Notes: generated from the sequence alone by a model not told the origin. A DNA stretch of 64,000 bases from Staphylococcus debuckii (GCF_003718735.1 NZ_CP033460.1:434001-498000), one strand, 5' to 3'; positions 37,101-47,248 are shown, counted from the first letter of the stretch. Translations and numbers: made by a program.

Positions 37101-38372
37101 CTACAATACCAACAAATATGGATTCTCTATATACTTCGCAAGTACTTTCAAGAACTCTGCTGCATCAGCACCGTCTAAAATCTGATGATCAAATGTTAAG
37201 CTGAATGGGATACGTTGTACTTGTCTTACGTTACCATCTTGCATTACTACTTCTGATTGCATAGCTCCTACACCTAAAATGCCCGCTTCTCCTACATTCA
37301 ATATCGGTGTAAAGTACTCAATCTCACTCGCACCCATATTCGTAATCGTGAATGTGCCGCCAGACATTGGCACACCATCAGTATCATTATTGCGTACTTT
37401 TTCAGATAATGTACGAATACTTTCTGCTAAAGCACCAATACTCTTACCATCCGCATTTTCAATCACAGGCACCATCAAACCATCATCTAATGAAGTCGCA
37501 ACACCTAAATTGACGTGATCATACTCAGTCAATTCACCATTTTCATAACGAACATTCATCTTTTTATAATTTTGGAGCGCAAGCACTACAGCTTTAGCTA
37601 ATAAAGCAGTAATAGAAAGTTTTACATCTTGGCCTGCATCGCCTAATTCTTTCTTCAGTTTATCTTTGAAGACAATCAACTCATCCGCATTGACTTTACG
37701 ATGTAATGTGAGTTGTGCTGTCTGATCCTGACTTTGTCGCATGTTCTGTGCAATACGTTTGCGCATTGGATTTAAACCTTCGCCTATATCTGCAGATGCT
37801 GTTAAAGTAGAAGGAGTCGGAGAAGTTTTCGCTTCACCTTTATCTAATCCATTTTCTAATACACGTTGAATATCTAATTTGGTAATCCTTCCATTTCCGC
37901 CAGTTCCTTCCACTCTTTGAATATCAATATCATTTTTCTCAGCCATCTTGCGTGCGAGAGGAGAGATAAAGATACGTTTTTGATTAGATGCGTTATTATC
38001 TTTATTGTTATCGTTAGACGATGCCTTATTTGAAGCGGAGCTTGATGATTTGTCTTTATCTGCTTTTTGATTTTCATTTTCTGTATCATCTTTTTTCTCT
38101 TGTGCATCTTCTTCGTTATCGTCAGTTGATTCTCCTTCTTCGCCAATCACACCGATAACAGTTTTTACTTTTGTATCGTCACCGGCTTGTACTTTGATTT
38201 TTAAGAGAGTGCCATCTGCCGGCGCTTCTATATCTTGAGTTAATTTTTCCGAACTGATCGAAGCCACAATGTCCCCTTTACTCACAGTGTCTCCTTCAGA
38301 TACGTGCCATTCTTCTACTGTGCCTTCTTTCATTGTCATACCGAGTTTCGGCATCATAATATTTGTACTCAT
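37101..38372 (-). CDS. acoC: Dihydrolipoamide acyltransferase E2 of an acetoin dehydrogenase-type complex
   Basis: The 423-residue protein begins at 38372 (MSTNIMMPKLGM), eight bases after GGGAGG. The lipoyl domain covers residues 1-80 with its lysine in ISSEKLTQDIEAP; a flexible Asp/Lys/Asn/Ser-rich linker spans 85-140; the E3-binding domain (ISPLARKMAEKNDIDI...GRITKLDI) covers 145-185; and the catalytic core ends with SLTFDHQILDGADAAEF, holding the His-x3-Asp-Gly site. It transfers the acyl group to CoA. It is the last gene of the operon lpd-E1alpha-E1beta-E2. The assignment to acetoin rather than pyruvate rests on the E1 subunits and gene order. Confidence 0.85.
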   Translation of the reverse strand: MSTNIMMPKLGMTMKEGTVEEWHVSEGDTVSKGDIVASISSEKLTQDIEAPADGTLLKIKVQAGDDTKVKTVIGVIGEEGESTDDNEEDAQEKKDDTENENQKADKDKSSSSASNKASSNDNNKDNNASNQKRIFISPLARKMAEKNDIDIQRVEGTGGNGRITKLDIQRVLENGLDKGEAKTSPTPSTLTASADIGEGLNPMRKRIAQNMRQSQDQTAQLTLHRKVNADELIVFKDKLKKELGDAGQDVKLSITALLAKAVVLALQNYKKMNVRYENGELTEYDHVNLGVATSLDDGLMVPVIENADGKSIGALAESIRTLSEKVRNNDTDGVPMSGGTFTITNMGASEIEYFTPILNVGEAGILGVGAMQSEVVMQDGNVRQVQRIPFSLTFDHQILDGADAAEFLKVLAKYIENPYLLVL

Positions 38373-38390
38373 CTCATTCACCTCCCGAAG

Positions 38391-39431
38391 TTAAGATTTA
38401 ACCTTTTTCAAATCTTCAATGAGTTCGTTAGCGACATCTAATACTTTATCTACACTTGGAATGTAAGCTTGTTCTAGGTTTTGTGCAAATGGAACAGGAG
38501 TGTCAGGTGCTGTTACTTTTTTGATTGGACCATCTAAATAATCAAAACCAACATCTCCGATTGTAGAAGCGACATCTCCTGCAATATTACACTGTGGGTT
38601 AGACTCATCAATAACAATTAAGCGACCCGTCTTCTTCACTGAATCTAAGACTGTTTCCTCATCCCATGGTGAGATAGAGCGTAAATCGATGACTTCGGCT
38701 GATACGTTGTCCTCCGCTAATTTATCAGCAGTATCCAAAGCAACTTGAACCATCTTACCTATAGCAACAATTGTTAAATCGTCACCCTCTTGAGCAACTC
38801 GTGCTTTTCCAATTTCAACTGTATAATCTTCTTCAGGCACTTCACCTTTCATACTCAATAAAGTTTTATCTTCAGAGAATACAACTAAGTTATCATCTTC
38901 AATAGCAGCTAATAGTAAACCTTTCGCATCATATGGATTTGAAGGTACTACAACCTTTACACCTGGAATCGATGCAAAAATATTATAAAGCGTTTGAGAG
39001 TGTTGAGCTGCAGCCCCTGCGCCTGCACCGTGAATGGTTCTGACTACCATTGGAATTTTAGCTTTACCGCCAAACATATAACGCATTTTTGCGCCTTGAT
39101 TGAGTATAGGGTCCAGACCAAATCCGATAAAATCATTGAACATTAATTCAGCAATAGGGCGTAAACCAGTGGCAGCTGCTCCGACTGCTGAACTCAAGGT
39201 AATATGTTCGGCAATAGGTGTGTCAATCACACGATCACGTCCATACTTTTTAACTAATCCTTTCGTAACACCGAATACACCGCCGAAAGAATCATCATCT
39301 TTCAAATGTTCTACATCTGCACCACCAGCGACGTCTGTTCCGATTAAAATAACATTATCGTCTTTCTTCATTGCAGTATCAATGGCTTCGTTTATTGCGC
39401 CCATAAATGTTAACTCACGTTTTTCACTCAT
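38391..39431 (-). CDS. acoB: E1 beta subunit, acetoin/2-oxoacid dehydrogenase
   Basis: A 346-residue E1-beta: MSEKRELTFMGAINEAIDTAM start, VIGTDVAGG, VIDTPIAEHITLSSAVGAA, RTIHGAGAGAAAQHSQTLY, VVVPSNPYDAKGLLLAAI, and the SPWDEETVLDSVKKTGRLIV C-terminal block. The start at 39431 has AAAGGGGG upstream; an earlier frame start would overlap the E1-alpha end by 14 bases without a binding site. It pairs with the E1-alpha subunit to bind thiamine diphosphate. Confidence 0.87.
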   Translation of the reverse strand: MSEKRELTFMGAINEAIDTAMKKDDNVILIGTDVAGGADVEHLKDDDSFGGVFGVTKGLVKKYGRDRVIDTPIAEHITLSSAVGAAATGLRPIAELMFNDFIGFGLDPILNQGAKMRYMFGGKAKIPMVVRTIHGAGAGAAAQHSQTLYNIFASIPGVKVVVPSNPYDAKGLLLAAIEDDNLVVFSEDKTLLSMKGEVPEEDYTVEIGKARVAQEGDDLTIVAIGKMVQVALDTADKLAEDNVSAEVIDLRSISPWDEETVLDSVKKTGRLIVIDESNPQCNIAGDVASTIGDVGFDYLDGPIKKVTAPDTPVPFAQNLEQAYIPSVDKVLDVANELIEDLKKVKS

Positions 39432-39450
39432 AACTAAATCCCCCTTTGAT

Positions 39451-40398
39451 TTATGCAAATACATCTTTGTATAATGAATCTAAATCCGGTTGTTCACTGC
39501 TTTCTCCGTATTCAACAGCATCATCAATAGCTTTTTGTGCAGCTTTTTCAATTTCATCCGCTTCTTCTTCCGTTAATAAATCATTTTCAATCGCGTATTT
39601 ACGGAATTCTTCGGTTGGATTACGATCAGCATTACGGTCTTCTTTTGTTTTTACCTTTTGCTCGTCGCCTTCAAAGTGCCCATACTTACGGTAAGTATCA
39701 CATTCGATAAGAGTTGGACCTTCTCCGTTTTTCGCACGTTCGATAGCTTTTTTAGCAGCATCTCTTACTTCAACTACATTCATACCATCTACATAAACGC
39801 CAGGCATATTATAAGCTGACGCACGTTCGGCAACTGTTTCAGAAGCACTCGCATATTTATGAGTCGTTCCTTCACCAAATTGGTTATTTTCACAAACGAA
39901 AATAACAGGTAAGTTGAGAATTGAAGCGAAGTTCAAACCTTCATGGAAGTTGCCTTCATTGGCAGCACCATCACCGAAAAAGCAGACTGCCACATTATCT
40001 TTACCTTGATTACGTAAAGAGATTCCTGCACCGGTAGCTAATCCGAAACCGCCACTTACAATACCGTTAGCGCCTAACATACCTTTATCAATTTCAGCTA
40101 CATGCATCGATCCGCCTTTACCATGTCCTAGACCATCGCGTTTGCCCATAATCTCAGCCATCATTCCATTTAAGTCACAACCTTTAGCAATTGCATGTCC
40201 ATGACCACGATGCGTACTTGTAATATAATCATCATCTTCTAACAGTGACATTACACCTGTAGCTACGGCTTCCTCACCAACATATAGATGTACAAATCCT
40301 GGAATTTCTCCATTGCTGAACATCTCATGTGCTTTTTCTTCAAAATCACGAATTTCATTCATCGTTTTATAAATCCAGCGTGCTTGTTCTTTATCCAT
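39451..40398 (-). CDS. acoA: E1 alpha subunit, acetoin/2-oxoacid dehydrogenase
   Basis: A 315-residue thiamine-diphosphate enzyme subunit, the short length typical of AcoA rather than pyruvate dehydrogenase E1-alpha. The ThDP motif is GDGAANEGNFHEGLNFA (GDG...N), with GHGKGGSMHVAEI and VCENNQFGEGT. It starts at ATG 40398 behind GGGGGA. The complex oxidatively splits acetoin to acetaldehyde and acetyl-CoA, letting the cell reuse overflow acetoin after glucose is spent. Confidence 0.88.
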   Translation of the reverse strand: MDKEQARWIYKTMNEIRDFEEKAHEMFSNGEIPGFVHLYVGEEAVATGVMSLLEDDDYITSTHRGHGHAIAKGCDLNGMMAEIMGKRDGLGHGKGGSMHVAEIDKGMLGANGIVSGGFGLATGAGISLRNQGKDNVAVCFFGDGAANEGNFHEGLNFASILNLPVIFVCENNQFGEGTTHKYASASETVAERASAYNMPGVYVDGMNVVEVRDAAKKAIERAKNGEGPTLIECDTYRKYGHFEGDEQKVKTKEDRNADRNPTEEFRKYAIENDLLTEEEADEIEKAAQKAIDDAVEYGESSEQPDLDSLYKDVFA

Positions 40399-40425
40399 AA
40401 TGGATTCCCCCTTAAAGAAAAATAT

Positions 40426-41781
40426 TTATTTGTGAATGGCTTTTTTAAACCAGTCATCTGCAGCTTCACCTAAAACTTCAAGTAGAGATGGGTGAGGTTG
40501 AATTACTTCAGATAATTCTTCAACTGTACCTTCTGCAACCTTCACGCCCAGTAATTCACCAATTAAGTCAGTAGCATGAGGACCTACAATAAATCCGCCT
40601 AAAATTTCACCATATTCTGCATCCGCCACGATTTGAATGAAACCATCTGTCTCTTCTTCAATCATTGCTTTAGCATTACTTTGGAAATAAGATTCTGCAG
40701 TTTTCACTTTATAACCTTGTTCTTTGGCTTGTGATGCTGTTAAGCCAACGGAAGCGGCTTCTACACGAGTATAAATACAGCGTGGAATCATATTAATATC
40801 GATAGATTTTGGATTTAATCCTGTGATCGCTTCAACGGCATTGATCCCCTCAGCACTTGCAGCATGTGCTAATTGATAAGTGTTAATTAAATCGCCGACT
40901 GCATATACATGCGCTTTACTTGTTTGGTAATTACTATTTACTTTTATAAAAGGTGTATCTTTTTCATTTTCTAATTTGAGATTTTCAGAAGCTTGTAAGT
41001 TAGGTTTACGTCCTGTGGCTACGAGTAATGTATCAAAATCAATCGTTGTCTCATCTGCAAAAATAATTTTGTTTTGGTTAACTTGCTTAATTTCACAGTT
41101 GGTAACTATATTGATTCCTTGTTCTTCTAAGTGTTCTTTTAAAATTGATCGAATTTCTTTAGTTTCAGTCAATAGAATATCTTTTGCGACTTCAAGAAGT
41201 GTTACATTAACTCCTAAATCAGCCATAGAAGAGGCGATTTCAGTGGCAATTACACCACCACCTATAACTACAAGTGATTGAGGAAGTTTTTCAAGCTTAA
41301 AAATAGTATTCGTAGTGTGATAATTTACTTTATCTAAACCATTGATAGGAGGAATAAAAGGTGTACTGCCTGTAGCAAGAAGGATATCTTTAGCTTTGAT
41401 TGTTTGGTCTTCAATCTGAATCGTTAAGTCATCATTTACCTGGGCTTCACCATTAAATATTTTCACTTTATTTTGCTTGAGAAGGTGAGTGACACCGCTT
41501 GTTAAATTATTGATAACTGACTTTGTCCTTTGATTGAGTTTCGAGAAATCAATATTTAAATGATTCGTCTTAATCCCCCAACTATCAGCAAGTTTAATAT
41601 CTTGGACTTTCTTGCCATATTCAAGTAGTAATTTAGATGGTATACAACCAACATTTAAGCAAGTACCTCCCATGTATTGCTTTTCGACAATGGCTGTATT
41701 TAAACCTAATTGGGCAGCACGTATAGCGGAAACATAACCACCTGGTCCAGCTCCAATGACTACTAAATCATATTGTTCCAA
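40426..41781 (-). CDS. acoL: Dihydrolipoamide dehydrogenase E3
   Basis: A 451-residue flavoprotein disulfide reductase: FAD motif VIGAGPGGYVSAIRAAQLG, redox disulfide GGTCLNVGCIPSK (residues 39-51), NAD motif VVIGGGVIATEIAS, and the C-terminal active-site HPSLLEVLGEAADDW with the catalytic His. The start codon is TTG behind AAGGGGGG. First gene of the aco operon; a cre site lies 50 bases upstream. Confidence 0.9.
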   Translation of the reverse strand: MEQYDLVVIGAGPGGYVSAIRAAQLGLNTAIVEKQYMGGTCLNVGCIPSKLLLEYGKKVQDIKLADSWGIKTNHLNIDFSKLNQRTKSVINNLTSGVTHLLKQNKVKIFNGEAQVNDDLTIQIEDQTIKAKDILLATGSTPFIPPINGLDKVNYHTTNTIFKLEKLPQSLVVIGGGVIATEIASSMADLGVNVTLLEVAKDILLTETKEIRSILKEHLEEQGINIVTNCEIKQVNQNKIIFADETTIDFDTLLVATGRKPNLQASENLKLENEKDTPFIKVNSNYQTSKAHVYAVGDLINTYQLAHAASAEGINAVEAITGLNPKSIDINMIPRCIYTRVEAASVGLTASQAKEQGYKVKTAESYFQSNAKAMIEEETDGFIQIVADAEYGEILGGFIVGPHATDLIGELLGVKVAEGTVEELSEVIQPHPSLLEVLGEAADDWFKKAIHK

Positions 41782-41830
41782 TAAATCGCCCCCCTTAAGA
41801 AACCCAGTAGATAGAAACGAGATATAATTA

Positions 41831-41844
41831 TGTAAGCGCTTACC
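41831..41844. promoter_or_regulatory. cre site (CcpA operator) upstream of the aco operon
   Basis: TGTAAGCGCTTACC matches the cre consensus TGWAANCGNTNWCA at 13 of 14 positions and has a perfect dyad GTAAGCGCTTAC. It lies 50 bases before the acoL start, fitting carbon catabolite repression of acetoin use. Confidence 0.75.
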
Positions 41845-42041
41845 TCGTTTACTCTATTTTATCTATATAAGTGTGAATTTTCAAATAATAATATAACGCT
41901 TAAGTGTTTTGTTGCAAAACGCGAATAAAGATATAAAATATAATTAAAGTAATTTTAGATTTTACAAATTAAACTCATTAGAATTTTTATCGAGAAAAAG
42001 AGAGGTAAATTACGAGAGAGTTAATTGACAAGATACTAGAA

Positions 42042-43256
42042 ATGAAAAAAGAACAAAATGCTGAAAACTTTTCAATGACTGTAAAAAGCAAAAGAGAAGA
42101 AAATTTTAAAAATCGATACAAAGAATTGGTTCATAATTTGCTACCTTTAAAAATACGAAATGATATAGAAGTTGATTCATTGAAAGTTAATGGAAGTATA
42201 GGCAAAGGACGATATGCGCAAGTACCTTGGGTCGCTATTATGGACCCCAAAATCACAACTTCCACTCTAAGAGGATATTATGTCGTATTATTGTTTCATC
42301 CGGAAGGGGAAGGGTTTTATTTGACGCTTAACCAAGGATGGGCAAATATAACAGAACATGTGAGTTCTGATTCACCTTATTCATCAAAAGATCTAGCAAA
42401 AAGATTGTCAAATCAACTTAGTGAAAAAGCAGAATTTAAATTTACTAAAGGAAGCTATAACTACTATGAAAACGACGAGGAGAATAAAAATCTGAATGAC
42501 AAGGCTAAAGGTTACAAATACGGAACAGTTTTTTATAAATATTATGAAAAAGGGAATTATAACGATGATGAACTTAAAAGTGATTTAGAAGATTTTCTTT
42601 ATACTTATCATGAAATAGTTCAAAAAGTTTCTTATAATGATTATATAGAAATGCTAAAACAAATTGAAAGTTATGCTTTAATAGAAGATATAAAAGCTCT
42701 AGATAATTTTGAGCTTGAAATTGTAGAGAAACCAAAATTTAGCGGAGCAGGAAAGAAAAGTACTACAAAAGTTAAAGTAAATACTGAAGAGATAGAAAAT
42801 AATCAAAAAGAAAATAAATTGGTTGGCGATAAAGGAGAAAGTATTGCGATACAGTATTTTAAAGATTTAACAGAAAAATGTTCAGGGACTGATAATAAAG
42901 AAAAACTGATGGATATGATAGAAAGCGTCAGTGAAAAAGGACATGGGGATGGTTATGATCTTATTGCATTTGATCCTAATAAACTAGAAGATCCCCAAAG
43001 AAAATTAATTGAAGTAAAAAGTACTACTTCCTCTGCTAAAAATCATCCTTTTTATATGTCATCTAACGAATTATGGGCAATAAAGGAAAATCCTAATAAA
43101 ATTTTAATTATGAGATTATATGATATTTTAAATTCACCCAAGGCATATTTTATCGATCCTTATGAAAAGTGTGATAATTATGAAAGTATTGAGGATATAA
43201 TAAAAAGTCTGTTTACAGCAGAAGCTACTAATTATAAAATTATTGGCGTTAAGTAG
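42042..43256 (+). CDS. MrcB_N-DUF3883 protein, putative stand-alone restriction nuclease
   Basis: A protein of at least 404 residues. The first 165 match the MrcB N-terminal domain (KNRYKELVHNLLPLKIR, YAQVPWVAIMD, GYYVVLLFHPEGEGFYLTLNQ), which reads modified DNA in type IV systems. The last 140 are a DUF3883 domain with a PD-(D/E)xK pattern: GDGYDLIAFD (about 302-311) and KLIEVKSTT (Glu323, Lys325). No helicase is attached. The family normally begins about ten residues earlier (RELIDKILEMK); here the codon at 42012 is ACG with AGAGAGG six bases before it, so the natural start may be that ACG or a mutated ATG. The next ATG, 42042, has no good ribosome binding site. Confidence 0.75.
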   Translation: MKKEQNAENFSMTVKSKREENFKNRYKELVHNLLPLKIRNDIEVDSLKVNGSIGKGRYAQVPWVAIMDPKITTSTLRGYYVVLLFHPEGEGFYLTLNQGWANITEHVSSDSPYSSKDLAKRLSNQLSEKAEFKFTKGSYNYYENDEENKNLNDKAKGYKYGTVFYKYYEKGNYNDDELKSDLEDFLYTYHEIVQKVSYNDYIEMLKQIESYALIEDIKALDNFELEIVEKPKFSGAGKKSTTKVKVNTEEIENNQKENKLVGDKGESIAIQYFKDLTEKCSGTDNKEKLMDMIESVSEKGHGDGYDLIAFDPNKLEDPQRKLIEVKSTTSSAKNHPFYMSSNELWAIKENPNKILIMRLYDILNSPKAYFIDPYEKCDNYESIEDIIKSLFTAEATNYKIIGVK

Positions 43257-43318
43257 TTTTGTTATAATTTATATATTTTGAAATTAGGTCTATAAAACTG
43301 TAATTAGAAGAATAATCA

Positions 43319-43366
43319 TAGGTTATATCACAATCCACCCATACGGATTATGATATAACCTTTTTC
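43319..43366 (+). terminator. Terminator after the MrcB_N-DUF3883 gene
   Basis: The arms AGGTTATATCA and TGATATAACCT are followed by TTTTT. Confidence 0.88.
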
Positions 43367-43487
43367 ATTACCAATTTTTGATTTCTTCATCTATCGAAGC
43401 TTCAGTGAAATTGCCGTTTCCAACAACTTAATTATCCTAAATTTACAGAATTGTAACATTTCTAATAACAAATTGTGCAAAATCATA

Positions 43488-43535
43488 TTGACTAAAATTT
43501 TGAAAGCGGTTACACTATATGTGACATCAATCACA
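43488..43535 (+). promoter_or_regulatory. arc copy 1 promoter with cre and CRP/FNR-like operator
   Basis: TTGACT (43488-43493), a 17-base spacer and TACACT (43511-43516) form a sigma-A promoter. A perfect cre TGAAAGCGGTTACA (43501-43514) overlaps the spacer and -10. TGTGACATCAATCACA (43520-43535) is an exact TGTGA-N6-TCACA site, the ArcR/CRP type, placed over the probable transcription start. Confidence 0.75.
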
Positions 43536-43548
43536 AGGAGTGTAGAAA

Positions 43549-44550
43549 ATGCAAAACTTAAGAAATCGTAATTTTTTAACTTTATTAGACTTTTCACAGA
43601 AAGAGATGGAATTCTTATTAAATCTATCGGAAGATTTGAAAAGAGCAAAATACGCAGGTATTGAAAAGCAAACTTTAAAAGGTAAAAATATTGCGTTGAT
43701 CTTCGAAAAAGATTCAACTCGTACACGTTGTGCGTTTGAAGTTGCAGCTTATGACCAAGGTGCGCATGTGACTTATCTTGGGCCAACTGGAAGCCAAATG
43801 GGCAAAAAAGAAACTGCAGCGGACACAGCTCGCGTATTAGGCGGTATGTATGATGGTATTGAATATCGCGGATTCTCACAACGTACTGTTGAAGTATTAG
43901 CGAAAGAATCAGGTGTTCCTGTATGGAATGGTTTAACTGACGAAGATCACCCAACACAAGTATTAGCTGACTTCTTAACAGCTAAAGAAGTGTTGAAAAA
44001 ACCATATCATGAAATCAACTTCACATATGTCGGCGATGGCCGTAATAACGTAGCTAATGCTTTAATGGCGGGTGCTGCAATTATGGGTATGCGTTTCAAT
44101 TTAGTATGTCCGAAAGAATTGAATCCAACTGATGAATTATTAAACCGTTGTAAAGAATTAGCTGCAGAAAATGGCGGCGAAATCTTTATTACAGATAATA
44201 TCGATGAAGGTGTGAAAGGTTCTGACGTACTTTATACAGACGTATGGGTATCTATGGGCGAACCTGATGAAGTATGGAAAGAACGTATTGCATTATTAGA
44301 ACCTTATCGTGTAGATCAAGCAATGATCGAAAAAACTGAAAATCCTCATGTTATCTTTGAACACTGCTTACCATCATTCCATAATACTGATACAACTATC
44401 GGTAAAGAAATCTTTGATAAATACGGCTTGAAAGAAATGGAAGTTTCTGATGAAGTCTTCGAAGGCAAACACTCAGTAGTATTCCAAGAAGCTGAAAACC
44501 GTATGCACACTATCAAAGCAGTAATGGTTGCTACTTTGGGCGATATTTAA
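43549..44550 (+). CDS. arcB: Ornithine carbamoyltransferase, copy 1
   Basis: A 333-residue catabolic-type OTC. Carbamoyl-phosphate motif STRTR is at residues 56-60, the [14 protein letters not shown] block follows, the SMG loop is WVSMGE, and the ornithine-binding Cys lies in HCLP (272-275). AAGGAG precedes ATG. In the catabolic direction it splits citrulline into ornithine and carbamoyl phosphate, which the neighbouring carbamate kinase uses to make ATP. No arcA is present, so citrulline rather than arginine may be the imported substrate. A second copy lies at 52809-53813. Confidence 0.93.
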   Translation: MQNLRNRNFLTLLDFSQKEMEFLLNLSEDLKRAKYAGIEKQTLKGKNIALIFEKDSTRTRCAFEVAAYDQGAHVTYLGPTGSQMGKKETAADTARVLGGMYDGIEYRGFSQRTVEVLAKESGVPVWNGLTDEDHPTQVLADFLTAKEVLKKPYHEINFTYVGDGRNNVANALMAGAAIMGMRFNLVCPKELNPTDELLNRCKELAAENGGEIFITDNIDEGVKGSDVLYTDVWVSMGEPDEVWKERIALLEPYRVDQAMIEKTENPHVIFEHCLPSFHNTDTTIGKEIFDKYGLKEMEVSDEVFEGKHSVVFQEAENRMHTIKAVMVATLGDI

Positions 44551-44585
44551 TCTTTAGAGCTACTCAACAAGGAGGAACATCAAGA

Positions 44586-45518
44586 ATGGCAAAAATCGTA
44601 GTGGCATTAGGTGGTAATGCTTTAGGTAAATCTCCAGAAGAACAATTAGAATTAGTTAAGAGCACATCCAAATCACTTGTTGCATTGATTCAAAAAGGTC
44701 ATGAAGTTGTCATTAGTCATGGTAACGGCCCGCAAGTCGGCAGCATCAACTTAGGCTTGAACTTTGCAGCTGATCATGAACAAGGTCCTTCATTCCCATT
44801 TGCTGAATGTGGTGCAATGAGCCAAGCTTATATCGGCTATCATTTGCAACAAAGTTTGCAAAATGAATTGCATCATCTGGGTATCGACAAGCCTGTAGTA
44901 ACACTTGTTACGCAAACACTTGTAGATAAAAAGGATAAAGCTTTTGACAATCCAACTAAACCAATCGGTCTGTTCTATGATAAAGCAACTGCAGACAAAG
45001 TTTCTGAAGAGAAACACTATACGTTTGTAGAAGATTCTGGTCGTGGCTATCGTCGTGTCGTACCTTCTCCAGAACCAATTGAAATCATTGAACAACCAAG
45101 TATCGAAACTTTAATCAATGCCGGCAACCTAGTTATTTCAGGTGGCGGTGGAGGTATCCCAGTGTATAAAGATGCTGAAGGCAACCTTCACGGTGTAGAC
45201 GCCGTTATTGACAAAGATAAATCAAGTGCTTTACTTGCCGCAAATCTTAAATCTGAGCAATTAATCATTTTAACAGCAGTAGATTATATCTACATCAACT
45301 TCGGTAAAGATAACCAAGAAATCTTGAAAGAAGTGACAGTTGATGAAATTAAACAATATATTGCAGAAGATCAATTTGCGAAAGGCAGCATGTTGCCGAA
45401 AGTAGAAGCTTCATTACAATTTATTGAAAATAATCCTGAAGGTAAAGTGATTATCACATCTTTAGAAAAACTAGACGATGCCTTAGAAGGAAAAGTCGGT
45501 ACAGTGATTAAAAAATAA
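44586..45518 (+). CDS. arcC: Carbamate kinase, copy 1
   Basis: The 310-residue amino-acid-kinase-fold protein has VALGGNALG at the start, SHGNGPQVG, the [14 protein letters not shown] block, and GGGGGIPV followed by [11 protein letters not shown]. It converts carbamoyl phosphate and ADP to ATP, CO2 and ammonia. GGAGGA precedes ATG, 35 bases after arcB. Confidence 0.94.
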   Translation: MAKIVVALGGNALGKSPEEQLELVKSTSKSLVALIQKGHEVVISHGNGPQVGSINLGLNFAADHEQGPSFPFAECGAMSQAYIGYHLQQSLQNELHHLGIDKPVVTLVTQTLVDKKDKAFDNPTKPIGLFYDKATADKVSEEKHYTFVEDSGRGYRRVVPSPEPIEIIEQPSIETLINAGNLVISGGGGGIPVYKDAEGNLHGVDAVIDKDKSSALLAANLKSEQLIILTAVDYIYINFGKDNQEILKEVTVDEIKQYIAEDQFAKGSMLPKVEASLQFIENNPEGKVIITSLEKLDDALEGKVGTVIKK

Positions 45519-45526
45519 TAAATTTT

Positions 45527-45581
45527 AAAAAAGAGATCTGAAAACACCTTCTATCATAAACAGGATTTTCAGGTCTCTTTT
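45527..45581 (+). terminator. Hairpin between arcC and the YfcC gene, copy 1
   Basis: AAAAGAGATCTGAAAA pairs imperfectly with TTTTCAGGTCTCTTTT. It could reduce read-through into the transporter gene. Confidence 0.65.
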
Positions 45582-45620
45582 CATGAAAACGTGAAAATGG
45601 GTGTGCAAGGAGATGTATTT

Positions 45621-47186
45621 ATGAGCGAAGATATGAGTTTGAAAAATAATAAAGCTGCTAAAAAGAAGAAAAAATTTGAAATGCCCGGTGCATTCGCAAT
45701 TTTATTCATCATAACTTTAGTCGCTGTCATTGCTACATGGGTAGTACCTGCAGGCGCTTACTCTAAATTATCATATGAACCTGCAAAGCAAGAATTAAAA
45801 ATCGTCGACCCGCCTAATAAAGTAAAAATGGTGCCGGGTACACAAGAACAACTCGATAAAATCGGCGTTAAAATCAATATCGAACAGTTCAAATCAGGAG
45901 CAATCAACAAACCGATTTCTATTCCTGATACTTACGAACACTTAGATCAAAACCCAGCTGGTTTTTCAAAAATCACAACGAGTATGGTTCACGGAACAAT
46001 TGAATCCGTAGATATTATGGTATTTATCTTAGTGCTAGGTGGTTTGATCGGAGTCGTACAAGCAAGCGGCTCTTTCGAATCCGGACTTTTAGCTTTAACT
46101 AAGAAGACTAAAGGGCACGAATTTATGCTCATCTTCATGGTATCTGTGCTAATGGTACTTGGCGGAACGCTTTGCGGTATCGAAGAAGAGGCCGTGGCCT
46201 TCTATCCTGTCCTAGTACCGATATTTATAGCGCTCGGCTATGACTCCATCGTCTGCGTAGGGGCTATCTTCTTAGCAAGTTCGATTGGGACGACCTTTGC
46301 AACAATCAACCCGTTCTCGGTTGTTATCGCGTCTAACGCAGCAGGTATTACTTTCACTGAAGGTTTATACTGGCGTATTGGCGGATGTATTGTCGGAACA
46401 ATCTTTGTAATTGCTTATTTGTATTGGTACAGCCAAAAGATCAAGAAAGATCCAACCGCTTCTTACTCTTACGAAGACAAAGCTTCTTTCGAAAAAATGT
46501 GGTCTGTCTCTAACAATAACGGTTCTGACAAATTTACGTTACGTAAGAAAATCATTTTAGTATTATTTGTCTTACCGTTTCCAATCATGGTTTGGGGCGT
46601 TATGTCACAAGGCTGGTGGTTCCCAGTTATGGCCGCAATGTTCTTAGCGTTCACAATCGCAATTATGTTCCTTGCAGCAACAGGAGAACATGGTCTAGGC
46701 GAGAAAGGTGTCGTAGACCAATTCGTCAATGGTGCATCCAGCTTAGTTGGTGTATCTTTAATCATCGGTTTAGCGCGTGGTATTAACATCGTAATGAACG
46801 AAGGCTTAATCTCAGATACGATTTTACACTTCTCTTCTTCACTCGTAGAGCATGTGAGTGGTCCGATCTTTATAATTATTCTATTGATTATTTTCTTCTT
46901 CTTAGGATTTATCGTACCATCGTCTTCTGGATTAGCTGTATTATCAATGCCGATTTTCGCACCATTAGCTGATACAGTAGGTATTCCGAGATTCGTAATT
47001 GTTACAGCTTATCAATTCGGGCAATACGCAATGTTATTCTTAGCACCGACAGGACTCGTAATGGCGACATTACAAATGTTGAATATGAAATACTCTCACT
47101 GGTTACGCTTCGTATGGCCGGTCGTAGTTTTCGTACTCGTATTCGGTGGCGCAATGCTCGTCACTCAAGTATTAATTTACTCTTAA
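45621..47186 (+). CDS. YfcC-family membrane transporter, copy 1
   Basis: A 521-residue, 11-13-span transporter of the YfcC/DcuC-like superfamily. Start 45621 is supported by AAGGAGA seven bases before it. A basic N-terminus (NNKAAKKKKKFEMPGAF) precedes the first span; VPAGAYSKLSYEP begins a 100-residue external loop; LGGTLCGIEEEAVAFYP and IVPSSSGLAVLSMPIF are the family signatures. Linkage with arcBC suggests citrulline/ornithine or related amino-acid exchange, which is an inference. The second copy is at 49824-51422. Confidence 0.85.
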   Translation: MSEDMSLKNNKAAKKKKKFEMPGAFAILFIITLVAVIATWVVPAGAYSKLSYEPAKQELKIVDPPNKVKMVPGTQEQLDKIGVKINIEQFKSGAINKPISIPDTYEHLDQNPAGFSKITTSMVHGTIESVDIMVFILVLGGLIGVVQASGSFESGLLALTKKTKGHEFMLIFMVSVLMVLGGTLCGIEEEAVAFYPVLVPIFIALGYDSIVCVGAIFLASSIGTTFATINPFSVVIASNAAGITFTEGLYWRIGGCIVGTIFVIAYLYWYSQKIKKDPTASYSYEDKASFEKMWSVSNNNGSDKFTLRKKIILVLFVLPFPIMVWGVMSQGWWFPVMAAMFLAFTIAIMFLAATGEHGLGEKGVVDQFVNGASSLVGVSLIIGLARGINIVMNEGLISDTILHFSSSLVEHVSGPIFIIILLIIFFFLGFIVPSSSGLAVLSMPIFAPLADTVGIPRFVIVTAYQFGQYAMLFLAPTGLVMATLQMLNMKYSHWLRFVWPVVVFVLVFGGAMLVTQVLIYS

Positions 47187-47208
47187 GATATATTATTTAG
47201 GCTCAAGC

Positions 47209-47246
47209 AGGTTGAGACTTCAATTGAGGTCTCAGCCTATTTTTTC
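47209..47246. terminator. Bidirectional terminator
   Basis: AGGTTGAGAC and GTCTCAGCCT flank a ten-base loop and are followed by a T run, between two convergent genes. Confidence 0.85.
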
Positions 47247-47248
47247 GC

